Below, one piece after another: positions 8,842-15,775 of a stretch of DNA of 64,000 nucleotides. Position 1 is the stretch's first letter; each line of letters begins with the position of its first letter. The DNA lies in contig NIOE01000012.1 of NCBI GenBank assembly GCA_002205125.1, forward strand, positions 62,001-126,000, given 5' to 3'. Source of the stretch: Roseateles noduli (lineage in GTDB: Bacteria; Pseudomonadota; Gammaproteobacteria; Burkholderiales; Burkholderiaceae_C). The notes under the pieces are model-generated. The model ran no database searches and was not told the DNA's origin. It saw only the letters and a program-made list of their open reading frames with translations. The translations under genes and the position numbers were made by a program.

Positions 8842-8917
8842 TGGTGGCCAAGGGCGGAATCGAACCACCGACACGCGGATTTTCAATCCGCTGCTCTACC
8901 AACTGAGCTACTTGGCC
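8842..8917 (-). tRNA. tRNA-Phe (anticodon GAA), CCA encoded
   Basis: Read on the minus strand, the 76 nt form a full cloverleaf. The acceptor is GGCCAAG / CTTGGCC, the D arm contains AGCTCAGTTGGTAGAGC, and the anticodon arm GCGGATTGAAAATCCGC holds GAA. The T arm contains GGTTCGATTCC, and the end is A-CCA. Confidence 0.98.
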
Positions 8918-8999
8918 GTGAGACTGGGTCTCTCTTCGTTGCTCTGCAGGTTCCAGGTCTTGCGACCCGTGCTGAACAACGAAGACAGCGACTATAGCA

Positions 9000-9731
9000 C
9001 TAAATTCCGCTGCCGCGCTTGTTTCTCGACAAATCGACGCCCAGCTGCTTGAGCTTGCGATACAGGTGGGTGCGTTCCAGGCCGGTCTTCTCGGCCACGC
9101 GGGTCATCGAGCCGTTCTCCTTGGCCAGATGGAATTCGAAGTAGCTCTTCTCGAACGCGTCGCGCGCTTCGCGCAACGGGCGGTCCAGTTCGAAGACCTG
9201 TTCGGAGGCCAGGCCCTGGTGCGGCAGCGGCGTCACCGGCGCCAGGCCGGCCGTCTGCACCGGCAACGCGCCGCCGGTCGCGATGGGCTGCATCGCTTCC
9301 GGGCGCGGGTAGCTGTTGCCGATCACCGTGCCGATCACCGGCGCCGCCGGCGGTGCCGGACGCGGCGTGGTCTTCACCAGCGCCTGCTCGACCGCGCGCA
9401 GCAGCTTCTGCAGCGTGATGGGCTTTTCCAGGAAGGCCATCGCGCCGAACTTGGTCGCCTCGACCGCCGTGTCGATCGTGCCGTGGCCGCTCATCATGAT
9501 GACCGGCATCGTCAACTGACCGGTGCTGCCCCACTCCTTGAGCAGCGTGATGCCGTCGACGTCCGGCATCCAGATGTCCAGCAGCACCAGGTCCGGTCGC
9601 GAACGCTCGCGGCTCGCCCTCGCCTGCTGGGCGTTCTGGGCGAGTTCGATGGTGTGCCCCTCGTCGGAGAGGATTTCAGACAAGAGGGCCCGGATGCCCA
9701 GTTCGTCGTCAACAACAAGAATGGTTGCCAT
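9000..9731 (-). CDS. NtrX-like response regulator without AAA+ domain
   Basis: 243 residues. A receiver domain (1-120) has the acidic pocket VVDDE, the phospho-acceptor Asp52 in LVLLDIWMPDVDG, and Lys in FLEKPI. A Pro/Ala-rich linker (120-190) follows, then a Fis-type helix-turn-helix at the end with MTRVAEKTGLERTHLYRKL. The central sigma-54 ATPase domain of NtrC-family regulators is absent. The frame is intact and the linker continuous, so this is a natural short form rather than a frameshift. It starts 6 nt after the ntrY-like gene and would be its partner. Confidence 0.88.
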   Translation of the reverse strand: MATILVVDDELGIRALLSEILSDEGHTIELAQNAQQARASRERSRPDLVLLDIWMPDVDGITLLKEWGSTGQLTMPVIMMSGHGTIDTAVEATKFGAMAFLEKPITLQKLLRAVEQALVKTTPRPAPPAAPVIGTVIGNSYPRPEAMQPIATGGALPVQTAGLAPVTPLPHQGLASEQVFELDRPLREARDAFEKSYFEFHLAKENGSMTRVAEKTGLERTHLYRKLKQLGVDLSRNKRGSGI

Positions 9732-9737
9732 GTATGC

Positions 9738-11987
9738 CTACTGTTCACGCGGCCGAGGCGCGTCCTGCGCAGGGCTCGGTGCAGTCGCGAGTTTTGAAAA
9801 TGATAACGAAACTTGTGCGCCGCCCGGCGCTTGATCGGCGCCGCTGGCTGCTGGGAGATTCACCAAGCGGATCCTCGCCCCGTGCTCGTCGGCGATTTTC
9901 TTCACCACCGCCAGCCCCAGCCCCGTGCCCTTGGTCTTCGTCGTGACGTAGGGCTCGAAGGCGCGCTTGAGCACGTTCTCGGCAAAACCTGGCCCGTTGT
10001 CGACGATCACCAGCCGCAGCGCCCGCAGCTCGCCGGATTCCGTCAACGCCTTCTGGGTCCGCACCGTCACGTGCCCGTCCGGACGATGGCTGACCGCGTC
10101 CAGCGCGTTCTGCACGAGGTTGTGGATCACCTGCCTCAGCTGCGGCGCGTCCCCCAGCATCAGCGGCGGATCCGTCGCCAGATCCGCGTTCAACTGACCC
10201 GCCTCCTGCGCTTCGGCGTACAGCGTCAGCACTTCGGCGACCAGCCCGTTCAGATCCAGCGCCGCCAGCTTGGCCGCCGGGAGCCGAGCATAGTCCCGGA
10301 ATTCATTGACCAGCTGCTTCATCGCCTGGACCTGGTTCACGATGGTGCCCACCGATCGCACCAGCATCGCCTGGTCATTGCCCTCGAGCTTGGACTCGAG
10401 CTTGAACTGCAGCCGTTCCGCCGACAGCTGGATCGGCGTCAGCGGGTTCTTGATCTCGTGCGCGAGCCGTCGCGCGACCTCGCTCCAGGCCGCGGAACGC
10501 TGCGCCGACACGACCTCGCTGATGTCGTCGAACACCAGCAGCCGCGCGTCCTGCGGCAGCAGCGCCCCGCGCACCAGCAGCGTCAGCGCCGTCTTCTCGT
10601 CGAGCTGCAGCTCGAACGAGTCCTGCCAGTGCTCGCGCTCGCCGGACTCCGAGCTCTGCAGCTCGAAGCGCTGCCAGATGTCCTTGCTGAAAGCCGCGAG
10701 CGCCGGCAGCTCTTCCAGCTCCCGGCCCACGTAGGCCGACAGCGGCAGCTTCAGGATGCGCGTCGCGCCGGGGTTGACGGTCTCGATGTGGCGGTCGGCG
10801 TCGAACACGATCACGCCGGCCGTCAGGTTGTCGAGGATGGTCTGCACGTGCGTGCGTGCGCGCTCCAGCTGCGTCACGCTGTGCTCGACCAGCCCGCGCG
10901 CGTCGGCCAGCTGCTGCGTCATGTCCGCGAACGACTGCGTCAGCCCGCCCAGCTCGTCGCGCGTGCGGAACACCGGCTTGGCCTTCAGGTCGCCGGTGGC
11001 GACCTCGCGCATGCCTTCGGCCAGCAGCAGCAGCGGCTGCACCAGCTGGTTGGACAGCGCCACCGCCAGCAGCAGCGCCGCGAACACCGCCAGGATCAGC
11101 ACCAGCGTCAGCGTGTTCAGGTACATGCGCCGCAGGCCGTCGCGCAGCAGCGAGCGCTGCAGGTACTCCTGGTTCGCGGCCGACACGTTCAGCGCGTTGC
11201 TGATCACCTTGCCGGAGATCTGCTTGACGACCATCAGGTAGCGATCGCTGTTGGTCAGCTGCAGCGCGCTGCTCGGCAGCAGGGCCAGCGAGCGGATCTT
11301 CGCCTCGCCCTGCACCGCCAGCTGCTCGTCCTCCAGGCCTTCGAGCCGCGACGCGATGCCGTTGCTGCGGGCCTGGGAGATCAGCGCCGCGCTCGGACGC
11401 GCGGGGATCTCGCTCGACTCGCCGCCGGCGGACAGCACCACCTGGCCGTTGCCCGCCACCAGCGCCACGCTGCGCGCCCCGAGCTGGTCTCGCAGCCGCT
11501 CCAGCGCCAGCGGCGCCAGCGCGCCGTCTTCCCAGCGTTCGGCGGCGGCACGGGTGCGCACGGTCTGTTCAGTCCGGAGGTTCTCCAGCGTGTCCTGGCC
11601 CAGCGCCAGGCCCGCTTCCAGCGCGCTCGCGAGCCGTTGGTCGAACAGGCTCTCGATGCTCCGGTTCACGAACTGGAAGGACACCGTGTAGATCAGCAGG
11701 CCCGGCACCACGCCCACGATCGCGAAGATGCCGGCGAGCTTGAGCAGCAGCCGGCTGCCGAAGCGGCCGCGTTTCACCCGCAGCGCCAGGCGCGTGCCGG
11801 CCACGCCGATGACGATGACCAGCGCGGAGGCGACGGCGACGTTGACCCAGAACAGCCAGACGAAGTGGCGCTCCAGGAAGCCGCGCTGCGCGGTCGTGCT
11901 GATGGACAGCAGGAACACCAGCATGCCGATGGCGCCCGCGATCGCGGTCACGGAAATCAACCACGCCAGGCGCGCCGACTTGGTCAC
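9738..11987 (-). CDS. NtrY-like membrane sensor histidine kinase
   Basis: 749 residues. The N-terminus has several membrane helices (about 8-110) and an extracytoplasmic sensor loop, then another helix near 290-315. It continues with HAMP, a PAS domain (VQTILDNLTAGVIVFDADRHI), the HisKA H-box RRLAHEIKNPLTPIQLSAERL, and a HATPase_c domain with NLVQNALDA, DNGPGF and GTGLGLAVVKK. It phosphorylates the adjacent short NtrX-like regulator. The order rsmB, DUF4390, ntrY, ntrX is typical of Burkholderiales. The physiological signal is not readable. Confidence 0.92.
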   Translation of the reverse strand: MTKSARLAWLISVTAIAGAIGMLVFLLSISTTAQRGFLERHFVWLFWVNVAVASALVIVIGVAGTRLALRVKRGRFGSRLLLKLAGIFAIVGVVPGLLIYTVSFQFVNRSIESLFDQRLASALEAGLALGQDTLENLRTEQTVRTRAAAERWEDGALAPLALERLRDQLGARSVALVAGNGQVVLSAGGESSEIPARPSAALISQARSNGIASRLEGLEDEQLAVQGEAKIRSLALLPSSALQLTNSDRYLMVVKQISGKVISNALNVSAANQEYLQRSLLRDGLRRMYLNTLTLVLILAVFAALLLAVALSNQLVQPLLLLAEGMREVATGDLKAKPVFRTRDELGGLTQSFADMTQQLADARGLVEHSVTQLERARTHVQTILDNLTAGVIVFDADRHIETVNPGATRILKLPLSAYVGRELEELPALAAFSKDIWQRFELQSSESGEREHWQDSFELQLDEKTALTLLVRGALLPQDARLLVFDDISEVVSAQRSAAWSEVARRLAHEIKNPLTPIQLSAERLQFKLESKLEGNDQAMLVRSVGTIVNQVQAMKQLVNEFRDYARLPAAKLAALDLNGLVAEVLTLYAEAQEAGQLNADLATDPPLMLGDAPQLRQVIHNLVQNALDAVSHRPDGHVTVRTQKALTESGELRALRLVIVDNGPGFAENVLKRAFEPYVTTKTKGTGLGLAVVKKIADEHGARIRLVNLPAASGADQAPGGAQVSLSFSKLATAPSPAQDAPRPREQ

Positions 11988-12043
11988 GGGTCAGGATCCT
12001 TGCTGAATCAGGGGGAATCGGAAGAGCGGCGAAGTCCGTGTGC

Positions 12044-12658
12044 TCAAGGCTGGGGCCGGTTCGGCGGCGGCGTGGACGGCGCCTCCAGCGTGAGTGTGAG
12101 ATTGCGGTCGACGCTCAACGCCCAGCCCTGGCTGCCGCCCAGGCCGATCTGCATCGGACGCGGGAGCTGCGCGGTGTCCAGCTTGTAGCTGAACTCCAGG
12201 TAGTAGCGGCCGTCGTCCTCGATGTCCTTGGTCTCGGCGACGCGCCACCCGGACACGCCGCGCAGCGAGGCGACCGCTTCGCCCAGCGTGTCGAAGCTCT
12301 GGTGCAGCCCGCCGGTGCTCACGCGGTACTGCCGGGTGAGTGGCTGCCAGGTCAGTCTCCAGGTCCGGGTGGCCTGCGCGACGCGGGCGTCGCGCCAGTA
12401 CCAGCGGTTGCGCAAGACCTGGACCTCGGCCACGAAATACACCGCCACGCCCTTGAGCAGCGCGTCCTCGGCCTGCCGGGGCAGCTCGAAGCGGGTGCTG
12501 AAGCTGACGGCCAGTCCGTCCTCGACGCGTTCCGCGTTCAGCACCTGCAGCGCCACGCCCTGGGCCAGCGCCCAGCCGTGCAGCGCCAGCAGCGCGCCGA
12601 CCAGGGTCAGGCGCTGCCACCAGGAACGCAGCGGAAGGGGACGGGGCGGCGGAGACAC
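12044..12658 (-). CDS. DUF4390 exported protein
   Basis: 204 residues if the GTG at 12658 is used; the open frame runs further upstream into rsmB, and no ATG is available. A hydrophobic signal segment (LTLVGALLALHGWALAQG) precedes a beta-rich DUF4390 domain containing RFELPRQAEDALLKGVAVYF and RWYWRDARVA. The family has no established function but sits regularly between rsmB and ntrY, as here, 29 nt after rsmB and 56 nt before ntrY. That context suggests an accessory to the NtrYX system or the envelope. The start codon is uncertain. Confidence 0.75.
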   Translation of the reverse strand: MSPPPRPLPLRSWWQRLTLVGALLALHGWALAQGVALQVLNAERVEDGLAVSFSTRFELPRQAEDALLKGVAVYFVAEVQVLRNRWYWRDARVAQATRTWRLTWQPLTRQYRVSTGGLHQSFDTLGEAVASLRGVSGWRVAETKDIEDDGRYYLEFSYKLDTAQLPRPMQIGLGGSQGWALSVDRNLTLTLEAPSTPPPNRPQP

Positions 12659-12687
12659 GCGGGCGGATTCAGGGGGAAGTTCTCGGG

Positions 12688-14082
12688 TCAGGACTTCTGC
12701 AGCAGCGCGTAATAGAAGCCGTCGGTGACGGCCGGCGCGCCGGAGGCGGAGTCCTGCGGACCATTGTCTGCGAGCGGCAGCAGATGCCCGGCCCCCTGGT
12801 CGAACTGACGTGACCGCGCATCGCCATGGCGTTGCAAAAATGCGTCGATCTGGTCCTGGCCTTCCGCCTTGAAGACCGAGCAGGTCGCGTAAAGCAGCCG
12901 GCCGCCGGGCTTGAGCAGCGGCCACAGCGCCTCCAGCAGCTCCGCCTGGATGCGGGCGAGGGAGGGGATGTCGTCGGGTCGGCGCAACCAGCGCACGTCC
13001 GGATGCCGGCGCACGATGCCGGAAGCGCTGCACGGCGCGTCCAGCAGGATGGCGTCGAACGGGCGGCCGTCCCACCAGGCGGCGGTGTCGCGGGCGTCGG
13101 CCGCGCGCACCGCGCCGTCGAGCTTCAGGCGCTGCAGGTTCTGGCTGACCCGTTCCAACCGCTTGGCGTCGGCGTCCAAAGCCAGCAGATCGAGGCGGTT
13201 GCCGGCGAGTTCCTGCAGGTGGGCAGTCTTGCCGCCGGGGGCGGCACAGGCATCGAGCACCCGGGCGCCGTCTCCCAGCTCCGGCCACGTCTCGCCCGGG
13301 GACAGGTCTTGCGGCCGCCGCTGACCCAGCAACAGGGGCGCGGCCAGTTGGGCGGAGGCGTCCTGGACCGAGGCATGGCCCCCGTCGAAGCCGGGCAGGG
13401 CCTGGACCGGTCGCGGCTCGTCGAGCACGACGGCCTGAGGGAACAGCGCGCCGGCCGCATGCGCGGCGATGCCGGCTTCCTGCAGCCGGGCGAGATAGCC
13501 GTCGAGGTCGTCATGCGCCGGATTGACGCGCAGCGTCATCGGCGGCTTCTGCTGGTTGGCTTGGAGCAGGCCCTGCCACTCGGCGGGCCAGTCGGTGCGC
13601 AGGCGGTCCTGCCACCAGCGCGGGTGGTTGAAGCGCGCGATCGGGTCCGCCTCCGCGGCGGCGACGAGTGCGTCGCGCTCGCGCAGGAAGCGTCGCAGCA
13701 CCGCATTGACGAAGCCCGCGCTGTTGGGCGCGCGCTGGCGCACGGCGTGGACGGCCTGATCGACCAGCGTGTGATCGGCGTAGGCGGTCTCGCCGGGCCA
13801 GAGCAAGGCGAGCGCGGTCACCAGCAGGGCGTCCACGCGTGGCGGGGGATTCTTCGGGGCGAGCGCGGCGCGCACGACTTGCGCGGCGCCCAGGCGTCGC
13901 AGCACGGTGAAGCTGAGCGCCTGCACGCCGGGGCGGATGTCGGCGGGGCAACGTGCGAGCCACTCGGTCAGCGAGTGGCCGTCGCGCACGGCCTGGACGG
14001 CATCGGCGGCGCTGGCCAGCAGCCGATGGAGTGGCGGCGCGCTGCCGACGGAGGGATTCTTGGGGGAAGAGGGGGCAGACAC
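12688..14082 (-). CDS. rsmB: 16S rRNA (cytosine(967)-C(5))-methyltransferase RsmB
   Basis: 464 residues. The N-terminal NusB-like RNA-binding domain (1-150) contains FVNAVLRRFLRER. The Rossmann methyltransferase domain follows, with the SAM motif DACAAPGGKT, catalytic DAPCSASG and the second catalytic Cys in LYATCSVF. It methylates C967 of 16S rRNA. It is the first gene of the minus-strand block rsmB-DUF4390-ntrY-ntrX. Confidence 0.96.
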   Translation of the reverse strand: MSAPSSPKNPSVGSAPPLHRLLASAADAVQAVRDGHSLTEWLARCPADIRPGVQALSFTVLRRLGAAQVVRAALAPKNPPPRVDALLVTALALLWPGETAYADHTLVDQAVHAVRQRAPNSAGFVNAVLRRFLRERDALVAAAEADPIARFNHPRWWQDRLRTDWPAEWQGLLQANQQKPPMTLRVNPAHDDLDGYLARLQEAGIAAHAAGALFPQAVVLDEPRPVQALPGFDGGHASVQDASAQLAAPLLLGQRRPQDLSPGETWPELGDGARVLDACAAPGGKTAHLQELAGNRLDLLALDADAKRLERVSQNLQRLKLDGAVRAADARDTAAWWDGRPFDAILLDAPCSASGIVRRHPDVRWLRRPDDIPSLARIQAELLEALWPLLKPGGRLLYATCSVFKAEGQDQIDAFLQRHGDARSRQFDQGAGHLLPLADNGPQDSASGAPAVTDGFYYALLQKS

Positions 14083-14323
14083 CGCTGGAGTTTAGTGGCG
14101 AAGGCTGCGAGTGCTTGTGGCCCCCCCCGGGCAGCACTCCGGCGCCACCCACACGCACTGACCGCACGTTGTCGCCGGATGCTGGCAGTCCCACTGGCAA
14201 GACCTGTCACTCGAACAGTCAGTGACGGTCGTGGGCGAACGATTCTTACTGGTTCGAGTCATTTCGCGGCGACGCACAGCTTTCTAGCATCCGGTCCCTC
14301 TGCGCCCGCCGAGGAGACCGACC

Positions 14324-14947
14324 ATGGCCGATGCCCCGCTGTCCTGTTCCCCACTGTCCCCTTCCGAGTTCCCCCAGTCCTCCCAGTCTTCCCAGTCTTC
14401 CCAGTTCCCCCGGTTCCGGGATACACGGACGCCGGCCGAAGTCGCCGAGCGGCATCGCGCCATCGAGGCCTGCGTCGACGAACTGCGCAAGGCGCACTGG
14501 GATCAGTCCACCCTGCCGCTGAATCCCCACGAACTGGCCGACGGCGCCGGCGTCGAGGTCCGCGATCGCGGCGGGCTGCAGGAACCGATGTATCCCTATC
14601 GCGGCCGACTCCTGTATCTGGACGACCGCCCGGTGATCGAGCTCAACCTGGCCGAGGAACCGATGCGACGACGCATCGTGCTGGCGCACGCGCTGGGCCA
14701 CCACGTGCTCGGACACGGTCCGGTTCCGCCCGAGACCGCGCCCAATCTCTCCAGCCACAGCCCGCATCGCATCGAGCAGGAAGCCCATCGCTTCGCGCTG
14801 GACCTGCTGATGCCGGCCTTCGCGATCTACCGGTTGATGAACCAGGGCGTGGTCAGCGCGCGCCGGCTGTCGGAGAAGTTCCTCGTGCCGGAGTCCGCCA
14901 TGCATGAGCGCCTCCAGGCCCTGGATCGACACTGGTCGCACCTGTGA
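14324..14947 (+). CDS. ImmA/IrrE-type (M78) metallopeptidase-like protein lacking the catalytic Glu
   Basis: 207 residues; ATG with GAGGAG ribosome-binding site. The N-terminal 30 residues are Ser/Gln/Pro-rich with a repeated SSQ unit. The rest follows the ImmA/IrrE fold: zinc ligands His122 and His126 in LAHALGHHVLGH, and Glu151 in IEQEAHRFALDLLMP. The family motif is HExxH; here Glu is Ala123 (codon GCG), so hydrolysis would be impaired while zinc binding is kept. Family members cleave phage-type repressors. No repressor gene lies next to it, unlike the usual pairing. The start is well supported. Confidence 0.82.
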   Translation: MADAPLSCSPLSPSEFPQSSQSSQSSQFPRFRDTRTPAEVAERHRAIEACVDELRKAHWDQSTLPLNPHELADGAGVEVRDRGGLQEPMYPYRGRLLYLDDRPVIELNLAEEPMRRRIVLAHALGHHVLGHGPVPPETAPNLSSHSPHRIEQEAHRFALDLLMPAFAIYRLMNQGVVSARRLSEKFLVPESAMHERLQALDRHWSHL

Positions 14948-15076
14948 GCAGGTCGGTGGACCGGAAGCTGTGCCCACTTGTGAGCGGACTTGTGATCGGA
15001 AACCCCCCTGTAAGGTCTGCCAGAACACCCTGTTCCGGGGGGTAAGCGCCATCGGCAAACGGCAGAATGCGGGCGC

Positions 15077-15775
15077 ATGACAGCCTCCGCCGCCAAGTCC
15101 GCTACCAGGCTCGCCGCCGCGCTTCCGCTGCTGACCTTGCTCAGTGCGGCCGCCGCCATCCTCGCCTTGTCCCAGCCGGCGCAGCTGCCGCCGGCCCTGG
15201 CCTTCCTGTTCAAGCCGCTGACGACGGTGCTGATCCTGCTCTACGCCTGGCCGCGGGGCGCGGAACGGCCGCGTCTGGCGCGCTGGCTGCGCGCCGGGCT
15301 GCTGTGCTCGCTGGCGGGCGACGTCGCGCTGCTGTGGCCGGAGCAGGGTTTCCTGCCCGGTCTGGTGAGCTTTCTTGCCGCCCACGTCTGCTACATCGTC
15401 GGCTTCTGCACGCGCAAGAAGCTGGGCGCGGTGCGCTGGCCCTTCCTGATGTTCGGCGTGATCGCGGCGGCGGTGCTGGGACGGCTCTGGCCGCACATCC
15501 CGGGCGAGCTGCGGGCGCCGGTGGTCGTCTACGTCGTGTGCCTGTCGGCGATGGCGGCGCAGGCCTGGGCCTGGTGGCGCGGGAGCGTCGGGCAGCCGGA
15601 TGAGCCGCTGGCGCGCTGGGCCGCGTGGGGCGGCACGCTGTTCGTGCTGTCGGACGCGATGCTGGCGATCAACAAGTTCGCCGGGCCGCTGGAGATGGCC
15701 AGCTTCTGGGTGCTCGCCAGCTACTGGCCGGCGCAGTGGTGCATCGCGAGCAGCCTGGAGCGGCGTCGCGCATGA
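15077..15775 (+). CDS. YhhN/TMEM86-family lysoplasmalogenase-like membrane protein
   Basis: 232 residues with about eight hydrophobic helices. Family landmarks are FLFKPLTTVLILLYAW and LLCSLAGDVALLWPEQGFLPGL, and LFVLSDAMLAINKF near the end. Relatives hydrolyse the vinyl-ether bond of lysoplasmalogens; a role in bacteria without plasmalogens is unclear. It overlaps the next gene by 4 nt (ATGA), so the two are translationally coupled. Confidence 0.85.
   Translation: MTASAAKSATRLAAALPLLTLLSAAAAILALSQPAQLPPALAFLFKPLTTVLILLYAWPRGAERPRLARWLRAGLLCSLAGDVALLWPEQGFLPGLVSFLAAHVCYIVGFCTRKKLGAVRWPFLMFGVIAAAVLGRLWPHIPGELRAPVVVYVVCLSAMAAQAWAWWRGSVGQPDEPLARWAAWGGTLFVLSDAMLAINKFAGPLEMASFWVLASYWPAQWCIASSLERRRA

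Noticed and set aside
9000-9731. Frameshifted NtrX gene
   Set aside because: The frame is continuous, and receiver and HTH are joined by a normal linker, so loss of AAA+ is not due to a frameshift in this sequence.
12826-14907. Long plus-strand frame opposite rsmB
   Set aside because: Antisense to a certain gene, Arg/Ala/Gly-rich and without family features.
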